64,000 nt of DNA from assembly GCA_037951165.1 (NCBI GenBank), contig JBBDHG010000037.1, positions 1,658,001-1,722,000 on the forward strand. Direction: 5' to 3'. The stretch comes from Lophius americanus (Eukaryota > Chordata > Actinopteri > Lophiiformes > Lophiidae). The notes beneath the pieces were generated by a model. The model did no database searches, was not told the DNA's origin, and saw only the letters and a list, made by a program, of their open reading frames with translations. Shown here piece after piece: positions 11,561-24,819 of this stretch (positions within the stretch are counted from its first letter, which is position 1; each line of letters starts with the position of its first letter). The translations under genes and the position numbers were made by a program.

Positions 11561-13329
11561 GGGGCCTGTAAAATGCTCGTTGGACTGAACAGGACAGTCA
11601 CTGTTGTTTTTATCTGACAGGATGCTGATAGCTCCCGAATGCCTCCCCGGTGAATTTGCACAGCATAGTAAACAAAATGAGTTCATTTTGAATCACCAAA
11701 AGCATGAAAACGATTCTCATTGTATATCTGATTATGTTGATTATCCTATCCTTTCAAAGGAATGAATGAATGAAATAATTCCTTCTGTGAGCTGGAGGGA
11801 GTGGCTGGCTAACCTGCACCTATCCTGCATTATAACTATCTCCTCGTGTGGCATCTTTGTGGCGTTATATAATAAGTCACTCACTAAGCCGCTAGTTTAG
11901 CAGAAGGGGGATGTGGCATAGTGTGTGTGACGGATAGTCTTCTTGGTAAGTTATCCTCAAATAAAGCATTTTACAAGAATAGATGTTATCTTTGTACACA
12001 GTTTCCGATCCATTCATAATCACTAACTGATCTGTTCTAATCTTAAAGTTGTGAGCGAGGCGTTGTCGACAATCATGTGACCTTTCCGTATTTCTGATAC
12101 TGGAGTCCGTCATTGTGCCTCAGCGCAACGGTTTGCCGCCGATATTTACACGTGAAACAGACTTTTCCCTTTTCAATGCACGCTTTGACACATGTTAGTG
12201 AAAAGTATCAGGGTTTAGTCTCAGGTCTTGCTGCAAGAGAAGCCTTTCATAAGCGTTCTCTACTTGAAATGGAAGGAAATGCCTGGGCCCGCCAGAGAAC
12301 GGGAGATAAGTCTGACTATTTTTAGATTGCAGTCAGGTTCTTTCTCCACAGCCGTGAGAGAGAATGAATATTAATCAATGCTTTCATCATTTGTTATGGA
12401 AAGCCTCTGTCTCTGTTTGAATGGTAGGAAAGCCGTAAACCTGCTTTTTCCTTCTGCAGTATTATCACATGAGTCGAAAACATCTCTCACGGAAAGAGAG
12501 CAGCGGACTTGTTTGAACATAAAAGCTGCTGCGTTGAAGGGAAGCCGAGCTGCATCCGTGAATAATTTATCCTTTCAGATTTGTTTAGAGAGGTGATGAT
12601 TAGTAATCAACAGGTAAAAAGATAAATTAATATTTCCGCAGGTGGGGGGCTTGTGAGGAATGGACGCCTCTGGGTGTGCAAGTCTGTGTTTACTGAAAAT
12701 ACAGTACAATGCTTTGGTTTCAAGGCAAATACCTCTAAGCTGGCTACAGCTGAAATCCTCACGTGCAGCACACGTCTAATCAAACCTTTTGACCCGAGCA
12801 GCTTAGGCAGGGTGTCAGCCTGTATTAAACATCCAAATCACGTGACACTTGACCTCTAAACTTGTTACGTCCTGCAGCATTGAAAGAATGCACAAGCTGA
12901 GTGAGAGAGGGGGTGAGTGAGTGAGTTTTTGCATTGGGTCAAAGAGAAAATGAGTCACAGAATATTCTCACTGTCACAACACAGAGACCACATATAACAT
13001 GGGAAAGAGAGGTGAAAAATACAGGTTGGACTTAAATAGGACAAATAGATAGAATACTTATGAACCTCAGAGCGATGACAGAGCTCATTAGCCTCCAAAC
13101 ATGGCACCTAGCAAGTGCCCCTTAACCGACTGCCTGAGCAGACCAGAGAAGGCTAGAGAGGGAGGCATCAAAAGTCTGGCTGAGGACGTCACTCAGTCTG
13201 ACCTGTTGCCATGATAACTAGAGCTCGAGTCTGAAAGGGGTAAACAGGTTTATGATTTCGACACACAAACCAGGCCTACGCTTTCGCTTGCCCCGATTCC
13301 CCTTTAGTGTTCAAACAATCCCTCTGACC
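11561..13329. other. intergenic, mostly unique sequence
   Basis: No recognisable repeat. The block 12230-12660 is repeat-free, of mixed composition, with several TAAT-type sites (AATGAATATTAATCAATG, GATTAGTAATCAACAGG) such as occur in conserved developmental enhancers. Conservation cannot be judged from one sequence. Confidence 0.35.
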
Positions 13330-13960
13330 CAACTCCTCAAACTTCATTTTCTGTAAAAAAAAAAAAAAAAAGCTAGAATCTGAACTGTTAGAGTAAAATA
13401 TACATTAACATGATAAATGTCTTTGAGTCACTTCCAATGTAACAAATGTATTAGTTATGGCACGAACATATAATATAAAATATACAACTGACCTTTCCCA
13501 AAATAAATCCAGTCCTTCCTCACTCGAGGTCTATGTGGGTATAAACTTTCAAAATAATCCATGAAATAGTTTTTGAGTTATATCCAGAAAACAGTGTTTT
13601 TCTTAAAATGCTCCCCCAAGGTAATAAAAAATGATATTTAAAAGATAGATATGCTCAAGTTGATTCTTATTCACCAAATTTGGACTAAATCAAACCAATA
13701 GTTTAATTCCAGAAAACAATGTTTTTCATTAAAAGCTCCCACCAGTGACTAAAATATGAACTATTAGAGTAAAACACAATGTATGAGGAAATATAGAAAC
13801 CCACATTTTCCAAATTCAATGCATTTCTACCTCATATTAAGGTCTAAGTCAATATAAAATTTGAAAATGATCCATGAGAAGTTATAGAGTTATTGTGTTA
13901 ACACAAATTATTTGCTTCTATAGAATGCCAGGCTTTTCGGGTATATAATCTTAGTGATAT
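13330..13960 (+). repeat. CTCCCCCTAGTG modular family, copy 1 (long)
   Basis: This copy has at least three internal modules. Recognisable blocks are TGAACTGTTAGAGTAAAAT, CCAAATTTGGACTAAATC, GCTCCCACCAGTGACTAAAA, CATGAGAAGTTATAGAGTTA and the end block TTTTCGGGTATATA. It contains a poly-A tract at 13356-13372. No coding frame. Confidence 0.7.
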
Positions 13961-15309
13961 GAAAAATCTTAGAATAATGTAATACGATTAATTTGGGCAA
14001 CCATAGATTTCTTTTCGGTCCATCCTAGATAATGTAACATGACTGAAGAGATATTATCTATTTGCAATGATGTGACAAGATAAGAAGAAACCCTCCTATT
14101 GTGGTGGTGGCTTATGACCCTGCTGAGACTGATGAGGCTGGTGAAATGAAGGAAATGATGAAGTCTGTGAAGATTTAAAAGTAATGAAGACGTAGTGAAA
14201 GCCCATAACAGCAGTTAGGACCTAGAGGTACAGAGAGAATGATGAAGAGCCAGATAATGAGCGAGCAATGAAAGTGTGAAGGGTGTGTACGACACATTGG
14301 TCTCAGAAGTAAACCCTGGCTGTGGTAAGCAAAGCCTTATTGACTTAGTTTTTTGTAAGCTTGTCATACAGATTACCACGTACTACTGTATGAAACACTA
14401 CGATCTCATCACCGGGTTTGGTCTACGATCAAGTGTAATTAATTCAGATTTTCATTTTTTCAAATAAAGTATCGTCACATCTGCCTTCCATGGCCTCAAA
14501 CTCCGTTGCGTGTGTTTGTATCCCATTATGCCTACGGTTGCCAAGAAACATGATTGTGTCCTTGGAGCCTGAGCCATTCTCTCATACGACGTTTATTGGT
14601 TCTAATAACTTCTCTAACGTCTGTTCAGAGCCTAAATCATTCTCCAGAATAGCCATTAGTTTCAACCTCTGCCTACAGTCGACTTTGATGTGCAGCAATG
14701 ATGGCATTCAATCACCAAGGTGTTCATTTGGAGGGGGGCAACGAGAAGCAGGAAGAGGGGAAGGACACACAGAGAAGAAAAGGGAAGGATAGACGTGTCG
14801 GTAGTATGCTTCTTTTTAACTATAAGATATCTTCTTAGGTGTGTTTGTGATTTGTGTCTAACACTTATGAGGTGTGCAGCAGCAGATGGTATGTGGTGTC
14901 ATAGCTTCCACTTCTCGCCCAGCGAGACAACCACATAAATAAACACCAACATATGCTTATGCACACACATGCAAGGTCTATGATTATCCCCCTTGAAGGC
15001 TCATCTGCTTAGGATATTGCCTCGGGACAGAACAGGAGCTGACAGTGTTTCCGCGGCTCCGCTGTTTACCTTCAGTTTGGTGGCTGGAATGCCAGGAAGA
15101 GAAGCGAGGAGGATGGAATGATTAGAAATAAATATTTTTTCATAACAGCTGCTGGTCAGTTCATTTTGAATGGATTTTATTGAAAATATACTCCAAGACA
15201 AGTATGATCTGACAAGACGATCTAGATTCATCCTCTTCCGAATAATTTATATACTTATGTTCACCCAAATTATGTAGTTTAAAGAAATGAAAGCTTTTGT
15301 AATCACATC

Positions 15310-15500
15310 CCTGAAATGTCAAGGATATTATGGAATCGCCCCGCGTCAGAGTAGATCCTTCGTGTCGGTGCAATAATTCAAAAACTATACCCATATAGAC
15401 CTTTGTGTGAGGAAGAACTGGATTGATTTTGGGAAAGGTCGGTTGTATATTTCCAACACTAGGGGGAGCTTATCTCCAAAGCTTTTGGGGATGACAGAGT
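15310..15500 (-). repeat. CTCCCCCTAGTG modular family, copy 2 (3' half)
   Basis: On the plus strand it reads GGATATTATGGAATCGCC, then TGAGGAAGAACTGGATTGAT, then ACACTAGGGGGAGCTTATCT, the reverse complement of the family's last three blocks. Confidence 0.7.
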
Positions 15501-15558
15501 AGAAAAAGATCCTTAGGTAAACTGGACATGGTGCTTTGTTTGCCTTCATCGAAACTCA

Positions 15559-15561
<3 letters not shown>

Positions 15562-15621
<60 letters not shown>
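15562..15621. repeat. (TA)n microsatellite
   Basis: About 30 uninterrupted TA units, directly downstream of modular-family copy 2. Confidence 0.97.
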
Positions 15622-15628
<7 letters not shown>

Positions 15629-17044
15629 AACTCCAATAAATCCACCTCCTTTCTAACAACTGAACCTCAAATGCTACTTATTAATCTCTGAAACACATAC
15701 AACACTTGCACATTTATACACACACTCACACTATGCCCCCCCCCTCAACCCACGGGCAACTTTGTCTTCTGGGACGCTTCCCAGTACATTTCCCCAGCAA
15801 CCTTTATTCTCATACATGGCCATTTGAATCTTTGGCATCAAAATGGCGCGGCTTCACTATTTACATTCACACAGTTTCCATTAGTCCCGTGCACGGCCAG
15901 TTTACCGCTTCAATCCATCAATAAATGTTGACCGGCCCCCTGGAGCCGACCATCCAGGGCAGGTTGTTTCATAACATGCGTGTTGTATATGGAACAGCTG
16001 AGAGTAATATCCTGACCAGGGTTTGCGCTCCTCTTCTTGGGGAGAGAGATTAATGGTTTCGCGAGGTTTATTGAGCCGGAAGCCGGAGTTTTTCAATACC
16101 GCGATGTCACCATGGTAACTTAACTGTAACTAAAGGATTGATGAAGAAATGGAACCTATAACTTTTTTTTATGTTTCATGCCTGGTTTCGGTTCGCTGAC
16201 ACAGCCGTTTCACACTGCGTTTGCAGGTGATAGAACACTGATTAGAAAATTGATTGGTCTACTGGTAGGCCTTTTTATCACCCGTAATATTCGATCAAAG
16301 ATTTCATTTCACTTTCATTTAGTCGGAGTTTTCCATGAATGATATGGGACAGTGTCGGACCTTAAACATGGTTTATAAATATTACGATAGGTTTGAAACA
16401 AATAGGGCATAAAGGAATTCCTTGCGTTATAAAATCTGAATTGCATTAACATTCCTTTCTTACCTTATTGACTGTAACACTTTCTTTTCTTATTTTGCTG
16501 TAATAATGTGTTATACTCTACATAGTTTAAAAAAAAAAAACTTGCTGGTCCTGACTGAGGCATGCGTCGTGCACCCAGCCCATTTTGTGCACCAGATATT
16601 CCTTTAGGTGCTAATGCACACAGAGCCTGAAGCAGATACCCTGAGTTGACAGAGTAAGTTGATAATGGCATTTAAGGCTCTTAGTTGAGCCTAAAACCCC
16701 CTGTTTACGCAAGCAGAGCAATTCCAATGCTTGAGCAAACTACATGGGTCCTTGGGGACCCGGTGGCCACCAGAGCCATCCCAGGAGCCCTTGATATGTT
16801 CCTTATTTATTTGGAGTTTGCCATTAATGTATATAATTTAATCTAATTTGCCTCCAGAAAAGCCAGGATACACAGATTCTAAGGTAAAGGGGAATGTTGA
16901 GTTAGTTTGTGAGATAAATTAAATAGGAGAAGGAAAAGTTTGAGTTAACGGTGTGCTTCTAAGTTTTGAAAAATAATCCTTCAGCTTCAAATTTTATCCC
17001 TATATTTGGTTGTATTTTGTTACTGGTTCCTTTGAGCTAGATAC

Positions 17045-17090
17045 ACCCATCAGCCATAACCCTGTAATAATTGTCAAGTGAAGAACCTGC
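17045..17090 (+). mobile_element. Tc1-like terminus remnant
   Basis: CCATCAGCCATAACCCTGTA and the bases following resemble the same Tc1-like end seen at 10588, with substitutions. It is too short to say more. Confidence 0.35.
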
Positions 17091-17164
17091 CCTACGCTTT
17101 CATCCCAGACAGGAAGGTTACAGCCCCCTGCGTTGTACAAGCCCGGGGTCAGACTGAACTATTC

Positions 17165-17610
17165 GGATTAAAAAAATTCACTATTAAAGTAAAATATGTT
17201 GATTTAAAGATGATATTTGATTATTATATATTTGAAAGATAGTTCTCCTTGAGTCAATTCGTTTGCCCTGACTTTTGACTAAATTGGACAAATGTTATGA
17301 AGTTATGTCTGAAAAACTATGTTTTGGTAAAAATCTCCCCCTAGTGAGTAAAACATGAACTATTAGAATAAAATACAATACATAGAAGATAGATCTCCTT
17401 AATATCCGATTACCATGCACCAAGTCATCAGTTGAGAAAGGATCCGAAACATTTTGCAAAATAAAACTCCCTCGAGTGTCGGAAATATACATCCGACTTT
17501 TCCCATAATCAATGCACTTCTCCCTCACGCTAAGATCTGTGTTTCGCGGACAGAGAGACAAGGCCATAATAATTCCACAACATATTATCGGGGATATAAT
17601 TACATTGATA
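17165..17610 (+). repeat. CTCCCCCTAGTG modular family, copy 3
   Basis: Contains a full CTCCCCCTAGTGAGTAAAAC block at 17335-17354, followed by GAACTATTAGAATAAAATAC, AGATAGATCTCCTT and a second module start ACTCCCTCGAGTGTCGGAAA. It faces copy 4 in inverted orientation. Confidence 0.75.
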
Positions 17611-17824
17611 ATCTCATTGTAATGGCGACATTCTGAAGGACCAAGAATTGAGTCTTGTTGGCTGGTCGGTTGTTGTTGGTTTGAGATACAATATCTTTAT
17701 GTTCATCACAACCGTATATAATATTACACAGGTGGTTTGAATGTTATAGCTGATACATATAAATGCATCACCAAAAAGTCGGTGATAATATGGAAACATA
17801 ATATCTCTCTAGAAGCTTTTTTCT

Positions 17825-18160
17825 CCTGTACGTTGCCTCTGCCGAGATACTTCGTGTAAATGCGACAACCAGAAAACTATTTCATGGATCATTTTTTGTT
17901 TATTTAAATTTTATACCTGCATAAAAGAAGAACTGGAGTGATTTGGTAAAAGTATAGTTGTGGATTTCACGATCTAAGGGGAGCTTTATCTCCGAAGGTT
18001 TCAGGCGATAATTTCTCAACCGATGGTCTGAATTTATCCAGATTTGGTGCACATGAATTGACTCCAAGAGATCTAGCTTGTATACGTATTTTAATCTAAT
18101 AGTTCATATTTTAGTCACCAGGTGGAGCTTTCTCAAATGAAAACACTGTTTTTTGCTGTT
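17825..18160 (-). repeat. CTCCCCCTAGTG modular family, copy 4
   Basis: On the plus strand: GAAGAACTGGAGTGATTTGG, AAGGGGAGCTTTATCTCC, TTTCTCAACCGATGGTC, CAGATTTGGTGCACATGAAT and CACCAGGTGGAGCTTT, the expected block order in reverse. Confidence 0.75.
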
Positions 18161-20639
18161 GTTGAGAGCAGCCTAGGCCTAGTTAACTTTCGATTTTAGT
18201 GTTTTTACATTTGCATTCATTAAACGTTGTTATAGCCGACATGCTTCATATTATTAAAGCGTGATGTTTCATGTCATGTCACATGGATGCCACATACTGC
18301 GAAACATGATATTCACGTGAAGAATGTAATTATAGTGATGATTATAGTTTAATTACGTAGATGTCAAGACACATGAAACCTCAGCAGTAAACAAAGAAGG
18401 GAACATATAGAGCATAAGCAAGGGGCGGATTATGCATCCCTTTGGGGTAAACACATTATCGTGTCACACTGTGTACACAAAAACAATTTCCCCAAAGAGA
18501 GAATGTAGTTATCTCTCAGGTTATATTGCTTTCCTGTTTGAAACTCGGGCGTTTTTCCGGTACTCTTCCCTGCTAATCAATACAACTAGTTATAGTTTCT
18601 GCCTCTCAGATCCATTGTAATGCAGCACAGAGCTCTCCAAACATGGCCCTCACAAAGGCTGCTTGTACTCTACTGGACCTTGGGCTGGGAGCTTTTGTCG
18701 CTGAAGTCTGTGACCTCAGTAAATCCTTTTATTCCACGGACACATTCACACACACACAAACACACACACACCCACACGAACGTACTCCTTAGGGAAGCTT
18801 TGACAAAAAAAAAAAAGAAGAAGAAATGTAATATTGTTCTATCTATGAACATCAGCTCATGCCCCTCGGTACATATAGGCACATATGCTGATGCACCGAC
18901 ATAGCAAGAGACACGTCCACAGGCTCGCTGTGCACCAGTCCATCTTTTCACAACGTTAATGGCCTTGGTGCTCTGAAAGCACAGAGCAGCAAACACAATG
19001 TCGGCCCACACGGTGAGTGAGTGCACCGGCTTTGAGTTGTGTGCTGAATAGATCTGTCTATGTGTGTATGTGTTTGTGAAGGAGCCAGGCTTTGCACCGC
19101 ACTACACACACAGAGCTTCTAGAGAGGACTGTTTTTCAATATGTTTTTTGGAAGAACCTTGCCATCGGGGCCCCAGGAGGACAAACTGCTCACTGTCGAA
19201 ACATTCACATCACACCAAGTCCTAGCTTTGCATTTTATTTTTATGACAATCTGTACGCTATGGTGAACTTCAGAGGGAGTTTTTGCCGCAATTAACCAAC
19301 AACAGCAGAGAGCAGCCTACTTTGGAGTATGTTCTTTTTGTTGGATGAATTGCCATAATGTTCCCACATGATCCCCAGAGGAAGGATCTTACTGACTTTG
19401 ATGGTATCTTCTCTTTTGCTCAGCATGTCTCATGTTTTTCCTGTCGAACAAACAACCCTCAATAAATCTGATATTTTAATCCATGCTACTCTGAAAATGA
19501 ATTGTAATAACAGGTAACGGGTTACTTTTTGGGACAAGCAGCATTTAATGATTGACATGACATTCAGAACCATGTTATTTTTCCCTGAGAGCCTGGTCTG
19601 ACAAAAAAAAAAGAGAAGAAGAATCAATGAAAAAGGGAAACAAATAAGCAAAGTAGGCTTAACGTCCACAGTATTTTTTCAACCAAAGTCAGACTCTAAA
19701 ATTGAAAGTGGCAGATGCTCACACATTTCAACATGTGCACACACAAACACACACACACACACACACAATGTTTGTTTCTGTTTCCCTTAGGCCTCGTGTG
19801 ACATGTAAAGCAGCTGTGCTGGCAAATGTCAGTGTAGTAACCAGTTAGAAGAACAGAACAGAACAGGACTTCAGCAATAATGTTGCATTGGGTCTGTCTG
19901 TGTGTGTGTGAGAGAGAAAGAGAGTTAGAGCCTGCTGAGCCAGGCCTCTCATTATATTGGATGTAATCTGAGCTTTCGGGGCCCTGGCCGGCCCTCTGAC
20001 TCCACTGAATGGGGGTCGAGCATTGGCCCCCACTGTCTTTCCTGTGCTTTCACTCTGCTTAGCTCGGCAACTCTGATTATAAACCCAGAGGGTGGGGTGG
20101 GTGTTTGGGGCTGTGGAGTGGTGGAGGTTTGGGTGGATCGGGGCTGGTGAAATTTAGGCCTGGTATGGGCAGTTTATGGGTTGCCTGAGTTTGTCTTGCT
20201 GAGCTGGATAGTTCAGCGGATATAGTTTGCAGTTTGTGGACTTTGTGGCCTCTCTGCATATACAGCATCCAAAAAGTGACTATATCAAAAGGGGATTTCA
20301 CTTTACTTTAAACCATATATTTAAGTCTTTGCCTGCCATTGGCTACGCATGAAGAGGAAACATTACAAATATGCAGAGATCCATAGAGAATTGAGCGACT
20401 GACAATTATAAAGTTGGTATTAAATTTATTTGATACAAGAAATATATCTTTTATGAAAAATGTTAATATGTTGATGTTTTTTTAGAAATGTAACTAACAT
20501 TTTAGAACAGAATATAAACTGCACTGTAGAGAAAAATAATTTTCCTAATGTTAAGTATCATTTCTGTGAAGCAGCGGCTCAATAGTATACCTTAATCTGT
20601 CACTCACTGACCTCATCCATAGAGCTGTAAATAGAGCGA
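18161..20639. other. intergenic, no supported gene
   Basis: Unique-looking sequence with two short (CA)n runs. Short open frames only. Confidence 0.5.
18745..18778. repeat. imperfect (CA)n microsatellite
   Basis: CA units interrupted by AAA and CCC variants. A similar short CA run is at 19738-19767. Confidence 0.85.
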
Positions 20640-20910
20640 CAAGATAGATCTCCTTGAGTCGATTCATATGAGCCGAATTTGGACTAAATCGGACAATGGT
20701 TGAGAAATTAACACCCGAAAAGGTGATAAAGCTCCATCCTGTGTTGGAAAAAACAATTACCTTTCCCGAAATTGTTTCAGTTCTTCCTCACATTAAGGTG
20801 TTTGTGGCTATACAATTTTAAAATGATCTATGAGATAGTTCTAGAGTTATTGCATTAAAATCGAGGACCTGCGGGCAGGGATTATTTCTCTGACTTTTCG
20901 GAGATATAAT
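20640..20910 (+). repeat. CTCCCCCTAGTG modular family, copy 5
   Basis: Blocks seen: AGATAGATCTCCTTGAGTCG, CGAATTTGGACTAAATCGGA, GATAAAGCTCCATCCTGTGT, CAGTTCTTCCTCACATTAAG, CTGACTTTTCGGAGATATAA. The first module is missing. It lies just before a long (TG)n tract. Confidence 0.75.
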
Positions 20911-20952
20911 TAAAACCAGACTGCCAAGTACTACACAACAGTGGAATGATGA

Positions 20953-20954
<2 letters not shown>

Positions 20955-21033
<79 letters not shown>
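20955..21033. repeat. (TG)n microsatellite
   Basis: About 39 uninterrupted TG units, just after modular-family copy 5. Confidence 0.97.
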
Positions 21034-21035
<2 letters not shown>

Positions 21036-21170
21036 GGAAGTAACAATGAAGTTGGCCTACCACAGCAGATAACCTTGGTTCACCTCAGACTAAACGACCG
21101 CTTCTACAACGGAGATGATTAATAACGACCTTCAACATCACACACTCATGTGCACATGGGTCACGTGGAG

Positions 21171-21214
21171 TATATATATGTGTGTGTGTGTGTATGTGTG
21201 TATGTGTGTGTGTG
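21171..21214. repeat. (TA)n(TG)n compound microsatellite
   Basis: A short TA run passes into TG units with TATG interruptions. Confidence 0.9.
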
Positions 21215-22184
21215 GTGCTGGGGTGACAACCTTGTCCTATGAAGTTAATGAGGATCTGCGCTTGATATTAGGGCTCTGTCTAAATATGTCAAGCACACCA
21301 TTCATTCATTTCCCCTCCAACACGTTCATCATAGCATTACATATTGAATATCATGTGGCAAATCATTATAACCACTCATTGAATATAATGTTTTTATAGA
21401 GAACTATTAAAGCCACGTAAACATACAACATCATTTTTTTTTTATGCTGGAATTGAAAGGTAAAAAAAAAGGAAAAAGAAAGATTTGTAGGTGACCCTTT
21501 TTCTCATTGGCAGAAGTCGTCGTCTACCAAGGAGTGTGTGACTAGGTTGTGTGTGTGAGTCTCTGTATAAAACGGGGCGGTGGTTCACCCCAGGGGAGCT
21601 CTCTGCCTACCTTTATGTGCTCCTGTGTTTACTGTCTACCGGCGTAATTGAAGGAGTGACTCAGCCTGAAGCTCTCTGGGGAGCAGATTATTAATTTGTA
21701 GACACTTCTGCCAGACTGCAGTTTCAGTAGGAAAACAGACACATAAATAGAAGAAAGGCAAAGTCTTTAAGCAAGTTCTGGAGTGTAGAGTACGCCTATA
21801 TAAATCCCTAACCTTATGACTTTTCCCCTACTGAGTGGTTGCCAGTCTGAAATAAGAGTCCGTGTGGTTGCAACACAATTATTTTTTCACAACTGTCCAA
21901 CTTTCCTTTTTCTCGTTTTGCACCTGTGTGTTAGAGCATATGTGTGGCAATCCACACCGCTTGTGCGTCAGCTGAATAACGTCAGGCGAGTGGCGGGTGT
22001 CTTGACAGAAGGCACAGACTGAGTATTGATATTAAGAAAAAGGCAGCTGAGGATCAAGTTTAGATGCAGCCAGACGGTAATCTGACTTCTCCCCAGAAGG
22101 AGGTTGGTATTTATTTTTCAGTCTATTAATTCCTTCCCTTTAAGAGGGCATAGTGAGTGACAGTACATAGAGATAGCACTCGCT

Positions 22185-22640
22185 GTCATCCCAAACAATT
22201 ATGTCCAAAAATAGTTGTTGTTTTTTTCATTAAAATGTGCCCGTAATGGATAAAATATGACCTTTTTGAGATCAATATGATAATTAAAAGATAGATCTCA
22301 TCATGTCGATTCATAAACATGAGGAGAAATGCTCCCCATGTCAATGAGGAGCCTCGTCATCAATCTGATAAGGATACATATTTGGACCAAATCAAAACAT
22401 CGGTTAGGAAATTATGGCCCGAAACTTTTGGAGATAAAGCTCCCCCTAGTGGCAGAAACACACAACCAAACTTTCCCATAATTACTCTAGTTCTTCCTCA
22501 CACTAAGGTCTATGTGAGCATACAATAAGAAAAATTATCGACTTAATAATTCTTGAGTTATCACGTTTCCACGAAGGATCCGCGGCAGTGTTGATGATTC
22601 TATGTTATCCCTGACTTTTCGTCTATATCATTGATTACCC
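22185..22640 (+). repeat. CTCCCCCTAGTG modular family, copy 6
   Basis: Contains GATAAAGCTCCCCCTAGTGG (22433-22452), CTAGTTCTTCCTCACACTAA and GACTTTTCGTCTATATC. About 50 bases at 22317-22366 (rich in GAGGAG and its complement) interrupt the consensus. Confidence 0.75.
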
Positions 22641-23229
22641 CTGAGTATATTTGGAGTTTTACGCTTGCTTTCTACGAAAATTTGGTGTTCACACAAAAAC
22701 ATTGTGAAAAAAAAAGGAGGTAATTAGCTGATTCATTTTGTGACTCAAAAATCTAAATTGAAAAAAACAACAGACTGCAGTTACACACACTGACGTATGG
22801 TGACATACAGCATTGTAAAATGGGGTGTTGTGATTGGTCAAAACTTTCCACATAATAGTAGCGGTACGACACAATCTTTTTCTCTTTAGTCCATTTTCGG
22901 CACACATACACATGAAAAATGTGTAGGAATGTTAGTTAGAAACAATATGACCAAGATTCAGACTGAATTTTCACATTGAGATGAAATCATGTAGAAATGG
23001 TTCATGACACCAACAGACAATATTTTGCAACTTCTGACAACTGTCACTGCAGCAAATTTTTAAATCTTTCTTCGCTGTTTTCAATCTAAGCACACAATAC
23101 AAGTTCATTGTTCAGGCTCCAAAGTGATCTATTGGAATAATGTTGCATCTATGCACTACAACAAAGGAATGTAAATGAAGTGACAAAAGTATTTCTTAGT
23201 CTTTGTTTCTGGGAAACGTATCAATTTTT

Positions 23230-23420
23230 TATTTAAAATGCATAAAAAATCCATCCATGAAATAGTTTTATAAGTCAGAATTCTTTTGTTTTACTGTTTA
23301 AAAAACCTGCTTGACCAAACAATTTGTCATTTAATTGCAAATTTAGAGTGTTTTAGAAACTAAATAAATAAATGCCTCGAATAAATAAAACATGCAAATA
23401 ATGTTTTATCCATAGTTTTT
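23230..23420 (-). mobile_element. L2-like element, copy 2 (non-RT flank only)
   Basis: The segment around 23300-23400 (CTTGACCAAACAATTTGTCA followed by a TTTAGAGTGTTTTAG region) matches the shared flank of the other copies at 3010-3100 and 41455-41520. The RT block is missing. Confidence 0.4.
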
Positions 23421-23859
23421 CTATTCTTGAGGAGGATATTAGAGGATTAACTGTGTAAGTTAAGTTGCTTTTTCATGCTTGTAATCAATACAATTGAATT
23501 AGATTTTAGCATTTGTATTTAGTTTTAAGGCCCATTAAAGCCTTTCAGGGCCTAGACTGTTGACTGACAGGAAAAATTGGCATATCCCACTGACAGGTCT
23601 TTCAACTCAATACAAGACAATTTCTTTATGTTAATGAATATTTTTGCTTCTCTCTACTGCGGCTGTTTTTCGTGCGTTTGGCCAGTTAGTGCCTTGTCAG
23701 ATTACATTTGCATTGCAAATATCCAAATGACTCCTTCTTTGGCTCCCCTCGCTGCACTGGACAGCCACACTGAAATGAATGCTGTCAGAAACCTGCTTTA
23801 AGCTTCAGACCAATGACACCAGATCTATACATAAATAATAACACCATCAAAATCATTGC

Positions 23860-24375
23860 ATCCACGAAAAGTCGAGGATATTATGAAAGTGCCGTCGCTG
23901 CCCCTCCAGATCCAGTATGTCCAAGCGATTAATCAAAAATATTTCACGGATCATTTTCAGATTCCATATCCAATTAGACCTTAGTGCGAGGAGGAACTAC
24001 ATCAATTTTTGGAATAGTGTCTGAAGTATATTCTGACACTATGGGGAGCTTTATCTCTAAAAGGGTTCAGGCTATAATTTCCCAACCGTTGGTCCAATTC
24101 AGCCCAATATGGTGCATATGAATCAACTTAAGGAGATCTTCTATGTATAATATTACTCTAATACGTCATATTTTAATTATTAGAGGGCGCTCTTCTACAA
24201 AAAAAACACAACTATTTTTCAGACTACTTCTTAACAATTGGCCAGATTTGGTCCCAAATCTGGAGATGGAATATTCCTTCTACTCGCCATAAACTCACTT
24301 GGGGGAGTTTTATAAAACAACTTTTTTTTAAGAAAAAACACTATTCCAGACATAACTTCACATTTAATGTATGAG
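23860..24375 (-). repeat. CTCCCCCTAGTG modular family, copy 7
   Basis: On the plus strand it runs GTCGAGGATATTATGAAAGT, GTGCGAGGAGGAACTAC, ACACTATGGGGAGCTTTATC, CCCAACCGTTGGTCCAATTC, ATTAGAGGGCGCTCTTC and the left-end block CATAACTTCACATTTAATGT. Nearly full length, with an extra partial module at 24240-24340. Confidence 0.75.
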
Positions 24376-24819
24376 ATCAATCAGGGGGACTGCTTTTACA
24401 ATGCAGGGGAGTGGAGACTTTTTGGAGATATGCTCTTGTTGGTGGGAACGGAAGTATAGAACTAGTTTTCTCTTGCTGACTATTCAGACTGAATCCCAGT
24501 GTATTTAAGTGTTCCTATTACTTGCAGGAAAGGCCTGTATGCATGCCTTTCCTTCAAGCAGGAAATGTGAAATCTGGAAGCGTCTTCCCAGTATATTGTT
24601 CTGCATCAACCCAAAATAGATAATAAGAATATAACGACCCAAAGAGGGAGCAAAAACAAAATCCCAGTGCAAGTTAACGAATCTCAGATTCACCAATTTA
24701 TTTTGGCCAAGTCATAACAACATGTGTTCTAATGTTTGGGCCTAGTGGGCTTTCATCCGAGCAGAAAGGGAGACTGGAGATCAGATCCTGTTTAGACTTT
24801 GTTTAAAAATGCATTTTGG

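Noticed and set aside
24521..24558. 14-bp hairpin (one mismatch, 10-base loop) considered as a microRNA precursor
   Set aside because: The stem is too short and does not extend outward beyond the 14 pairs.
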